A stretch of DNA of 64,000 nt. Origin: Tulasnella sp. 424 (Eukaryota; Basidiomycota; Agaricomycetes; Cantharellales; Tulasnellaceae). The stretch spans positions 62,001 to 126,000 of the forward strand of contig WSUB01000013.1 of NCBI GenBank assembly GCA_019633425.1, written 5' to 3'. Positions 13,352 through 23,691 of the stretch are shown one piece after another. How positions within the stretch are numbered: the first letter of the stretch is position 1; each line of letters opens with the position of its first letter. The position numbers and the translations under genes are program-made. A model generated the notes under the pieces. It made no database searches. It worked only from the letters and a program-made list of their open reading frames with translations, and was not told the origin of the DNA.

Positions 13352-14063
13352 TTAGAACCGGGAACCGAAAGCGCCTGTTGATGTCGATGACTGGCGCGCA
13401 CCGAAGCCACGGGCAGGTGCGAATCCACCGAAATATGATGCCTGTTGCTGCTGCTGTTGCTGTTGAAGCTGTGCAGCTTGCAGCTGAGCGGCAAAGAAAG
13501 GGTCCACTGCGGCGTAGCTCGAAAACGAGTTATCTTCGGCACCGGTGGCGTAGTATTGAGTCGGAGTCTGGTTCATATGAGGATAGTGGTTCTGCAGACC
13601 CAGAGAGGATTGGTGGTGGTGGTGGTGGAGCTGTTGCGGTTGATGGTGATGATGCGGTTGGGCGTCAAGTCCAAGGAGCGATTGCTCGATCATCTCTTCG
13701 TCCATCATATCCTCCGTCCAGTCGTCCGAAGTGGCTTGGGACATGCTTTGACCGAAGGAGTGGTGAACGTTGGTCTGTGGCGAGGGAGTGGCCGAAGGGG
13801 GCAGTTGAGCGAGATCCATTGTGCCCATGGTAGGAGTGGTTGGGCAGGGGCGGGCGGCACGAGACGAGCCACCCATCATCAACGAGCTCGACAGTTGGGC
13901 CTGAAAAGACGATCGACGGGTTTTTTATTAGCCAACAACGTTACTGAGAAAATGGGGTAAATTTCGATCTCACCTGAAGGGCGGCCAAGTCGACGGCCTC
14001 CTGGCTAATGTGTGCGGTACTGGAGAAAGAGGCGATAAGGTCGTCCATGCCAGTCGAAGACAT
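13352..14063 (-). CDS. Gln/His-rich protein of unknown function
   Basis: Two exons, 14063-13974 and 13900-13352, give 212 aa. The N-terminus MSSTGMDDLIASFSSTAHI followed by SQEAVDLAALQAQLSSS looks like a conserved amphipathic segment, with the intron placed within it in phase 0. The rest is low-complexity: His runs (HHHH, HHHHH) near residue 110, a run of eight Gln near 180, and a Gly/Phe/Arg-rich tail ending GAFGSRF. There is no enzymatic motif, signal peptide or membrane helix. Such composition suits a regulatory or RNA-associated protein that is mostly disordered, but this is inference. Trinucleotide repeats (GCTGTTGCTG type) at 13440-13475 encode the Gln run. Confidence 0.7.
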
Positions 14064-17000
14064 TTGCTTGTTAATCGGTTGGAGTATAGGATTGGATCGG
14101 ATTGCTTGTGGTGTAAGCACGTTGGATTGGGCAGAGAGCAGAAGAGAGGGCTTGACGGAACTGGTAGGAGGAGGGGGGAGAGCAGGGCGAGAGGGGGGTT
14201 TATATTTAAGTTGAGAACGCAGAGAGAGAGTGCGTCAGGGTCCACGCAGAGGACAGATTTCCAAGGTCGGCACGGACCGCCGTTCCGGGCCATCCAATCG
14301 GACTCACATCACCCTTCCCTTGAACTCAAAGGTAAAACACACCTCATCCAAATGGAGAAACACATGAATCCCCTTGTTCCGGATCGACTTATTCTCCGGC
14401 TTATATTTCCGGATGGGGCCAATTACTTAAGGGCGTCTATATTCATCTCCCGGCTCGTCCTATCCGAATCCGCCGTGCACACCATGCATAGCCTATCTTT
14501 CGTTCATACGCTACTTATCTGGCGACATATTAGAGTAACGATCAGGTGATTCTTTCATCGGAACCAGATGAATTTTTGGCTTTTTACACTTTCTCGTTTC
14601 ATTTACAAGTCAAAAACTACAACCCCGTGGTGCCGTATTTCACGCGCCATTTTGACGTAGAATGGTTGGGCGCGCTCGCGAGTACGTCGGTCGGGTCCTC
14701 GGGAGTTCCGTCTCGCCGCGCCAACGTGTGCACGAAGTCTGGTACCCAAGCAAAAAAACTGAGACGAAACATGTACGTAGACGCCACACCGCATTCTTTG
14801 TTGATGTCTACGCGAGGAGATACACGCCCCCCTCCACCAGCCCGCGCGGACGATTCGTTATTCCGAGGTGTCGGAGAAAAGGTTCGGTGCAGACTCGGAG
14901 ACTTGGGAGAGACGCTACGCAGTACACGTTCGGATGTCGACTCCCGACTTTTGACAAATTCTTTTCTTTTGGGTACAGTACATATTGTATCTCTCCCTTC
15001 TTCTTTGTTGTGGAGTGAGCGTGTTGCTGCCCTTGGAACGGCGTGTAGGCGGCGCAGCGCGGCCACAGATCAAAATCCACACGATAAGAGAGACATGAAA
15101 GAATCGGACAACCGGCGGCATCAATTCCGGAACGCCTCGCACTTGTCTCGCAGCACTTTTGATCGTATCTATGTTAGTCATTGACATCCATTCCGGGTAA
15201 AATACAGATTCATAGCCGGCGGCGAGGTCTGCCGAAAAACAAAGCCGTCCTGTTCCGAGCCCCATCGGGAAACGACGGGTAGCCTCCATCCAGCGGTATT
15301 GTGACTACTCGGGGTGATCCCGGAACACAAGTACCCCAATCGTTAATTCCAAGGAGGATCGCCCTGAACTCTTGGCCCTTGCGTATCCGACTCTCGGCAC
15401 GAAAAGGGACCGTTGTCCTCAATTGAGGTATACTCCTTTTCGAAGTCAAACCACACCCCTACTCTCCCGGGCCGTAATTTGGTATGTTGGGAAACTGGGC
15501 CCAACGGCTCGTCTCGACCGAAGCCTTATCTAGGTTAGGCCTTTGGCAACTCAAGTACAGAAGAAGAGGGCCTTTTTGCACTTGAGACTGTCCGCGGTGA
15601 GGAAATGGGCATGCATGAGAGAAGAGTGGTCTCGAGCGGTTCTGAATGGCTAGCGGTCCAGGCGTTGCAAGGTCAAGTGAGGGATTGCAACAATCCACCC
15701 CCCCTTTCCGATACCGCCTCACCGCCGCATGGCTAGACTCTCTAGACTCTCCCCCTCTCTCGAAGTCCTTCGACGCTATTGCAAAAAATTAAGGACTTCG
15801 CTTAGAGCGAGTGAGCTCGGCGAAAATGTTTTGATTTTACGTCGGTCGTAGTACGGGTGGGCCGTTGAGGCGGAGAGGAGTTTATCCGCAACGCCCCACC
15901 CGGGGGGAGCAGACAGACAGAGGGAGAGGGTGGATCTTCCTTCTCGCTTGGAACATCCTCTGGTTACAACGGAACGGCCGAGACAGGAATGCCTAGCTCT
16001 GTGGATAAACCATGCGTGCATGCCTTGGGGCAAGAAAGTTTTCCGAGAAATTGCTGGCTGGGTCGCTAAGCCCCCCATTGCCATGCACGCCACGAGGAGG
16101 GTGGATCGATGTATTCTCTCGCACTCTCCGGAAGCGAGTTGAGTGAGCATCGCGATATCACATCCATCCATCAAATCCAGTCTCCGGATTTCGGGCAGGA
16201 CTCTTCCGCATCTGGCATTCCTAGCTTACTCCGTTTATCCAGTCTCTCCGTCTCTCGCTTTGACGTTCCCTCTTGCGACATTGAGCCCGGGTTTAATCGA
16301 CCCTCATAATGTTCACCGCAAGGGCCAATCCATACGACCTCATAACTTCAACCCTATTTCCGAAATAGTCGGCAAGTCTTTGCTAATTAAGCACTGCACA
16401 AGAAGAAGAAGGAAAAAGAAAGAAAGAAAATAAAGCTCGACCCTGATCCTCTCACAGGGCGGGGCCGCCGCAATAAACAACTAGCCCCTCTCTCGGAGTA
16501 AAACGCTTATTTCCCCCACGCTCACGCCCTCCCCGGACCCGTTCCTCCAGTCTTCTCGCCACTATAACTTATCGGCCCAACAACTGCGCTACTCTCCGAT
16601 ACCGGTGAGCCGAAAACGGCCCGCGTTCTGGGGTGCGATAAGCCCCTTTGGGAAGCTGCCACATGGCAGCTTGAGCATAGCCCGAGGGACAACGTTTGTG
16701 GGGGGGGAATGAAAGCGTCATTTCGACGATCTTCCATGCGTGAGGGGAAGATTGCATTCCCCATACTAGACGTATGCGTCTAGCCTACGGAGTGCGGGCG
16801 GATTTAAGAGACCAATCATTCTACGGAAACTCGGGGGATGAAGCTTGCAGGGACAATAACTGCAGCTTAATGCGCACCCAGGCTCCAAAAAGTCCGTTCA
16901 CAACGAGGAAAGCGGTTTGCTTTCCTATTGGGTGTAACATGAAAGTCTCTTTGTTTCACATTTAAGCACGCCAATGGATCGTTAAAGCCACCCTGAGCGG

Positions 17001-19275
17001 CAAGGAACGAGGAGCGTGGCGTTTCAGGACGAGAGCTGCTTCTGCTCCAGGATCCAGCGAGGGACCGGAACAAATTGATATCGGAGGAACCTGTCTAATC
17101 TACACGTCTCGGTATGGCATCTTATTGGTTCCATATGTCCCAACGAACCCCCCATCCGTGCCGATTCCACCGTAGCTCGAACAAGATAGTTTATTCTTTG
17201 ACGTGTGCCTTGTTTTATTTTTGATTAGGATCCGGAGGCTTCTGATTGAGTAGCTCCTCCTTCGGTGCGGCGTTACGTCTCGCATTTTGATAACGATAGG
17301 ATGGGCGATCCTCCTTGGGGAAACCGCAAAGGCGAGTGAGCCGGGTTCGGAGAAAGGAAGTGGTGTCCCATCTGAAAGAACAAAAAACGTTTGTGGAGGG
17401 GTCATTTCATAAAACTCTCTCTCCGCGTCACCGTACGTGCGGTGACCGTGTTTGGGGCTTTTGCTCGGCGAGCGGGGGAACGGATTTACTTACGCAGAGG
17501 AATGAGCGAGGAAAGGACTTTTCCGTCGAAGTGGACGATATGGCTGGCCTCTCCCGAGAGAACTGCCGTCTTTCACCGTCTCGCCGTGACTAGGACTCGT
17601 CATTCCTTTCTTGGACCTCAAGTTCATCCGAGACGACGTCGACATAGAACACGTCCTGTCTGTATTGTATAACTCCAACATCGGAGGAACTTCCCTGTCG
17701 GTTCCTAATTCTGGCCACGTCCGACCAACCGCAGCCCGCCCCGGTTTCGCCGAACCGACAATGACAGGGTTCTGTTCTCTATAATGTACCTGACTTGCAA
17801 TGCACGTCCGTTCGAACTCCACGTGGTAATAGAAAAAAAGAACGAAATGGAAAACTCGTTCTCCGAAGATGAACATCAAAGGAACGGGGGGGTTCACTGT
17901 CTCTCCATCTAAATTTCCTTTTGGGGAAATTTAGGGCGAATGGAGGTCGACGGACAAATCCCGGGTTTTAATCCCTTGACGGCGAACCGGTTGCGTTTCG
18001 TCCCGTATGCTAGGCGATGACTTGGGCTTTGTCTCTATGGATGGTCGTCGAACAGCCGTGCTTTGCCACGTCGATCTTTTGTTCCATCAACATCGATCGA
18101 GGAGAGCTCGGAAGAATACGATGCGCAGCAGCATCGACGGGGTTTTGTAATTCTCCGTCCGTTCCAACGGGGACGAGGACTGCCTTTCTGTCGCCAACTG
18201 GACTTGTATATGACGACCCAATGGAGTACAATCCCATATGCAGTCTTGGAATGTTCCCCCGATGGGGCATGATCACCCTCCGGACCGTGTTCGCCATAGC
18301 AAGACACATATCTGTTGCCTTTCCACTCCACGGACGACGGTGATGACGACGATCACCCTGGCTCCCAGCTTATCTATATGACGACAGGTGGTTCACGATG
18401 ATACAAGACAAAGCTTCAAGATCGAAGGTGTTCTTTGTGAACGTCTTGAGAAGATAAGGAGGTGGGAATGGCGATAGTGACTCACGGTTCCGCGTTTCCT
18501 GGGAGTGAGCATCTGTCTTCGGCGGTACAAACGCCGACTTGTACCGTCGTGTCTCGTGGATGCATAACCTGGGAATGCCGTGGAACCTGAGAAGACCGTA
18601 GGAAGACCGCATTTCAAAAGCAATTACAGCACTGTGTACGAGCGATTACTGGTTGCAAAGAATGCGACTCAACTCCTCGGTGGGGAACGATTCGCATGCT
18701 TGCTCTATTTTAGAAGAGAACATCGAGGTCGAGCAACCTTGGGATTTGATCTGATCCGTCTGAATACTGATTCGCGGGTTGATCGCCTGAGTTCAATTAC
18801 AAGACACCGATCGACTCCTATTATAGCCAAAAGCCTCATGTTAACATGCAAGCTCTGGCTGTGTCGTGGTGACGCTATACACGGCCCGGTTGGAAGCCCG
18901 CATTCCCTCGAGGTTCATCTCGGGCTTCTGGCAAATTCTTGACCTGTCAACTCTCTGCTATCACCGCTTTCTTAAATTCTGGGGGATGTATTGATTCGTG
19001 CAATCGAAAGATAGGATCGACGCTCCGAAACTCTCGTCGACCAGAGCTTGACGAAGAGCGAATAGAAGAAACAACTTGTTGCCTGAGCGCTTCAATATTG
19101 AATGCGCTTCTAGGAGTTCGAAGCTGAGGTAATCCGCCTTCCCGCATGTTATCTTCAGGTATCGCAGCCAAATATAGATTGCTTCAGTATAGACGAGTAC
19201 ATATATAATCCTGGAGGTCCTTACGACCAGCCAGTGAGCATCAGCCTCGATTGCTATCTACCGACATGTTGTCTT
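14064..19275. other. 5.2-kb region without a supportable gene
   Basis: Frames on either strand are short, overlap in all phases and show no domain. The longest (14546-15184 plus, 212 codons) has erratic composition and no motif. The first ~500 bases hold the promoter of the gene at 13352-14063, with GA-rich stretches near 14150-14230. A minus-strand frame at 18947-19171 (74 codons, Ser- and Arg-rich) is the only one with protein-like composition and may be an exon fragment. I saw no transposon terminal repeats, reverse transcriptase motifs or tRNA. A fast-evolving lncRNA or a decayed mobile element cannot be excluded. Confidence 0.4.
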
Positions 19276-20085
19276 CTATGCGAGCTGCGTCAACGAACAG
19301 TTTTGCCCAAAAGGCATGTCCGTGCCCGTCTGCAAGTAAAGCAGATACTCGTCGGCCACCGAAGTTGGACATGCCAAGAACTGGTTGTGAGCGGACCAGG
19401 GACTAGCGGAGGTGACACCCCAGCTTGTGGTCGACCAATAGGTGCTAGAAGCAACTCCTATCTCAAACTTCAAATCTTTCCAGGATTGCTTGGGGCTGCT
19501 GGCGTCGGGGTAGACGTTGAGGAAGTCCTTGTACTGGCATCCCGGTCCTGGTTCAATGAAGCAGATCGTGTTTGAATGTAGAACTGGGTAGATCACTCCG
19601 CTCTTATTAAGGACGGCACTCCCGTCTGCGTGCATGATGGTTCAATTATGCCATTACTTTGGAATGGAATCGTCGTGAACCTACCGCTTCGTTTGTGCAA
19701 CGAAAACCCTGTCACTGGAGTGTACGGAGTCGTGGCCTTTACTGCGACGGCACTATAAGTGGGTAGATCTGTGAAGCAAGAAGTAACGCTCGTGCTGGTC
19801 GTGGTTGTCCTGCTGCTGGTCGGAATGGTGGGCGAAGGAGTTGGGGTTGTTGACGACGTCGATTGGGGCAGACACTGGCTGAAATCTGAATTGAAAACTA
19901 TTAGTAGAGAAGCTCAAATGACAAATTTGACACTCGCAGTCATTCGAGTACGTGCAAACTCCAGCGTCGCATGTTGTAGCCCCCGTCCACCCGATGCCAC
20001 CACATTGGGTCCACAGAGGTGCACCCGCATGAGCAACACCAATAACCGAAGCTAGGACGGCTGACACGAGAGGAACTTTATGCAT
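19276..20085 (-). CDS. Secreted CBM1 protein, tandem copy 1
   Basis: Exons 20085-19938, 19885-19685, 19625-19276; 232 aa. A signal peptide (MHKVPLVSAVLASVIGVAHA) leads into a fungal cellulose-binding module CBM1: LWTQCGGIGWTGATTC, CTYSNDYFSQC, with four conserved Cys and three aromatics. The CBM end is only restored by a GC-AG intron (ACT|GCGAGT..CAG); the normal GT alternative breaks the module and the frame. A Ser/Thr/Pro linker (STSSTTPTPSPTIPTSS) follows, then a C-terminal domain of ~150 aa with Cys pairs and motifs HSNTICFIEPGPGCQYKDFL, LKFEIGVA and YLLYLQTGTD that I do not recognise. Likely a plant cell wall or glucan-binding/degrading protein; no catalytic residues can be assigned. Confidence 0.85.
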
Positions 20086-21024
20086 GGCGATGATGGACAA
20101 GCTCCCTTTCTTACCGGTCCGTTTTATACGTGGTCTAGGAAGGTACCGACAAAGGCCTTGGTGCCTGGGGTTTCTCAGCAGGTATCCCAAACCCACTGGA
20201 CCCAGAATATCTATAGCCCCCGAGGGAAGAATACCGCCAAGGACTCGGCAAAGCATAGGACTTCGGTCCGCTTGGGGCGGTGGCGCTTAGCCTGGTTTGA
20301 ATCGATATGCTCGGAGCGAGATGGTCGCGCGCACATATCTAGAAGTCCTGCTTCGCGAGGTTAAAGTTCGGTGCGGGCAGAGAAGAGAGTGGGCGAAACG
20401 TTCGGGTTCACTTCGGCCAAGAACGGTGACTGTGGACTTAAAGGAAACTCCGGCCAGCGCCGCTTTATGACGGGTTCAAGAAAGGGAGATATAACCGGGC
20501 CATCACACGGCTATGATCAGGTACCAGAGCTTTTGGACTGGAGTAACTTTGTACCAAGAAAGCACGCTCAAGTACTACAACTAGAACCTTACAATCTAGA
20601 GAAGAGGCTCGGATGAATAACGCTGGGAGGATCTCTGACGGTCTCACTGCAGAGAACGGCGTACTAGAGCTGCTTATCCCTCACAACTAGCAATAAGAGA
20701 TTTCTAAGAATTATTTTGTGAGAATTTTACTTTTCGCTACTACTTTGCATCCAGACTCTCGTAGGTCAATCGGGGTTGGTGGCCGGTCGTTTCCGTCGAA
20801 CTACCGGGAAGTCTACTGTTATGTGGTAAAAGCCACTGAGATTCCTAATACCAAGAGTACATTTCTTGTAGTTTGTACAGCGAAGACGCGCCGGCAAGAT
20901 TCGAAGGGTCAAGATGGATATAGACCTTGCGAAGCAGTGATTTTACACTCCAGAATCTTGCTCAAAGCTGGGAGTGGAGCGAAGGCATATACTCCAGTCG
21001 ACGCAAATTTGAAGGGAATGGCGA
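20086..21024. repeat. Duplicated spacer upstream of CBM1 copy 1
   Basis: 20086-20640 aligns with 22431-23040, and 20640-21024 aligns with 23310-23691 (shared stretches such as tctcactgcagagaacggc, ggtaaaagccactgag, gtgattttacactccaga). It therefore carries the CBM1 promoter and the 3' flank of the DUF2235 gene copy. No coding frame is supported. Confidence 0.6.
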
Positions 21025-21545
21025 TCACTTAGCACCGTCGGGGAGCGCCCATTCGTCAACAAATTCGGTTCTCTGAGGATCCCACGTCGCTGCATTTACA
21101 TATCCTTCCGGGAGGTGCTTGAGGGGCGTCTTCACTGAAGAGTGGACTTTAGTGGGTCGATCAGCGGTCAGTTATCTAATCTCCCAAACGCTGAACCGAT
21201 GCGGCCTAACGAAATTCAACGAGTTACGGTGAGTGGACTTCTTGTTAGACAACGAAGACGCATATCGACGGAAGAAATTGAAATCGAAACCCCACAGATT
21301 AACGGGCGTTGAGAGAGGCACGACTCCGCGGAAACTCGAGAAAAAGCGGTGCTTGCACTCGTTGAATGCACTCAATGCGAAACTTGCTTAAAGCGTCCTA
21401 TCATTCTTGTTCTATATACTTGGCTAGGTCGTCCGCATCGAAACTATCCTGTTTATCGACACGAAAGGTCTGTAAGGTCTTCTCGTCCTAAACGATGGCT
21501 TCGGTGCATTTCTTCGCCTCAGCCGAATATTAGGTGTGGGTCTGA
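21025..21545 (-). pseudogene. Truncated 3' end of the DUF2235 hydrolase gene
   Basis: This stretch matches 23692-24230, the last exon of the DUF2235 gene, including peptides LSAFNECKHRFF, LSTPVNLWGFDFNFFRRY, ...WDPQRTEFVDEWALPD. It lacks the hydrolase core, and the frame is interrupted around 21160-21180 and 21470-21545. It is a by-product of the tandem duplication that also copied the CBM1 gene. It is not expected to be expressed as a protein. Confidence 0.75.
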
Positions 21546-21620
21546 TTAAATGGCACTCGCAGTCCGTGCGCCCAGCCAGGGGGAGTGTGCTTCAATTACA
21601 ATATATGGACAGGGTATTGT

Positions 21621-22430
21621 CTACGTGAGCTGCGTCAACGTGCAGTTTTGCCCAGGAGGGATATCTGAGCCCGTTTGCAAGTAAAGCAGATACTCGTAGG
21701 TGACCGAAGTTGGACACGCCAAGAACCAGGACTGAGCGCCCCAAGGACTAGCGGATGTAACAGCCCAGTCTTTGGTCGACCAATAATCGCTAACAGCAAC
21801 CCCTATCTCAAACTTCAGATCTTTGTAGGATGCAGTGGGGCTGGTGGCGTCGTTGTAGACGTTGAGGAAGTCTTTGTACTGGCATCCCGGTCCAGGTTCG
21901 ACGAAACAAATGGTGTTTGAATGTAGTACTGGGTAAATTGCTCCGCTCTGATTAAGAACGGCACTCCCATCTGCGTCCGTGATGGTTTTAGGCCACGACA
22001 TTGTGGAAGCATCACCGTGTACATACCGCTTCGTCTATGTAACGAGAACCCAGCCACCGGGGTGCCCGAAGTCGTGGCTTTAACAGCGACGGCACTATAA
22101 GTGGGTAAATCGGTGTAGCAGGTGACGCTCCCGCTAGTCGTGGTTGTCTTGGTGGCTGAAACAGTGGGCGAAGGAGCTGTGGTCGTTGTCTTCGTTGACG
22201 ACGTGGTTCCAGGCAGACACTGGCTGAAATCTAATTTGAAAGATGTTAATAAAGAAACTCAGATGATTAATTTGATACTCGCAGGGGTTCAAGAAGTTGC
22301 AAGCTCCAGAGTCGCATACTGTCGGCCCCGTCCACCCGATGCCACCACATTGGGTCCACAGAGGTGCACCCGCACGGGCAACACCAACAACCGAGGCAAA
22401 TATGGCTGAAAAAAGAGTAACTTTATGCAT
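21621..22430 (-). CDS. Secreted CBM1 protein, tandem copy 2
   Basis: Exons 22430-22283, 22230-22027, 21970-21621; 233 aa, with intron positions and first and last exon lengths (148 and 350 nt) identical to copy 1. Signal peptide MHKVTLFSAIFASVVGVARA, CBM1 (LWTQCGGIGWTGPTVC, CNFLNPYFSQC), a Thr/Ser linker with more Lys (STKTTTTAPSPTVSATKT), and the same unknown C-terminal domain (HSNTICFVEPGPGCQYKDFL, YEYLLYLQTGSD). It again needs a GC-AG first intron. The two proteins differ mostly in the linker and at scattered sites, and both frames are open, so both copies are probably functional. It lies downstream of copy 1 in the reverse sense, same orientation. Confidence 0.85.
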
Positions 22431-23090
22431 GGTGATGGCGGACGGGCACCTTTCTTATCGGTCCGTTTTATAGGTGATCTAGGCAGGCCTTGGATGCGTG
22501 AGTGTTTCTCGCCAGGTATTCCATGCCCACCGGACCTAGAACACCTATCGCTCTCTAGGAAAAATACCGCCAAGGACTCGGCAAAGCATAAGGTTACCCT
22601 CCGCTTGGGGCGGTAGCATACAGTCTGGTCTGAATCGGATATGCTCGGGACGAGACGCTGCTGGGTCACGCGCACACGTCTAGAAGGACTTCGCGAGGTT
22701 AAAGTTCGGTCTGGGCAGATAACAGAGTGGGCAAACGTTCGGGTTCACTTCGGACAACGGCTGTGGCTCTGGACTTAGATGCAAACCCAGTCAGCGCTGC
22801 TTCATGATGGGTTCAAGAAAGGAAAATATTTCTGGTTATCACACGGCCCATATACCAGAGCTTTTGGACTCGAGGCACCGTTGTTTCAAGAAATCATACC
22901 CAAGTACTACAATTTAGAGTCGTATGGATCTGGAGGAGATGCTACAATTAATAACGCTTGCCACTGGCACCAAATCGCTTCTAGTCTCACCGCAGAGACC
23001 AGAGACCTTGTGGCTTCAGCCTCACAACTAAACTCAAGAGATTGATAAGATAGTTCTGGTATTCCCTCCCACCCTTTGCTACCAATCTGC
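22431..23090. repeat. Duplicated spacer upstream of CBM1 copy 2
   Basis: Aligns with 20086-20640 upstream of copy 1 (shared cctttcttaccggtccgttttat / cctttcttatcggtccgttttat and the block starting cgggttcacttcgg). It holds the promoter of copy 2. After 23040 it runs directly into the remnant of a third CBM1 copy. Confidence 0.55.
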
Positions 23091-23300
23091 TTCCAGATTT
23101 CGTCCGTCAGTCCGGGTCAGCGGCCCGTCGTTCCCGTCGAACCGCCGGGAGTTGTAGTCGTTGTCTTTGTGGACGACGTGGTTCTAGGCAGGCATAGGCT
23201 AAAACCTCATTTGAAAGAGATTAATAAGGAAACTCGGATGATTAATTTGACACGCACAAGGGTTACGTACGTGCAAACGAGGGCATGCTATTATTAATAT
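23091..23300 (-). pseudogene. Remnant of a third CBM1 gene
   Basis: About 150 bases at 23140-23290 align with 22165-22315 of CBM1 copy 2, covering the linker start, the GC-AG intron and the end of the CBM (shared gtcgttgtctttgt, gacgacgtgg and gatgattaatttga). The signal peptide, most of the CBM and the C-terminal domain are missing. It marks a third round of the tandem duplication, later deleted. Confidence 0.7.
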
Positions 23301-23691
23301 CACCGTCTCATTGCAGAGAACGGCATAGACTGTGCTTATCCCTCGCATGAAATTTCTAAGGATTTTTTGAAAAATCCATCTTCGCTATTACTTTGCTTCC
23401 AGATTTTCGTAGACTAGTCGGGGTTGATGGCCACTCGTTCCCGTCCAGCCACCGGGAAGTTTCCTGCTACCTGGTAAAAGCCACCGAGATCCCTAATGCC
23501 CAGAGTACCTTTCTTTCAATTTAATCGGGTTTGTATAGTGAAGAGGCACCTGTGAGACTCGAAGGGTCAATGTAGACATTGAGAGATATACCTTCCGAAG
23601 CAGTGATTTCACACTCCAGAGTCCTGCTCAACGTCACGAGTTGAAAGAAAATATATACTCCAGTCTAAGCCAATTTGAAAAGGAATGGCGA

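Noticed and set aside
14546..15184. 212-codon plus-strand frame
   Set aside because: No motif, overlapping open frames in all phases, and composition unlike neighbouring genes; probably chance in a CpG-rich segment.
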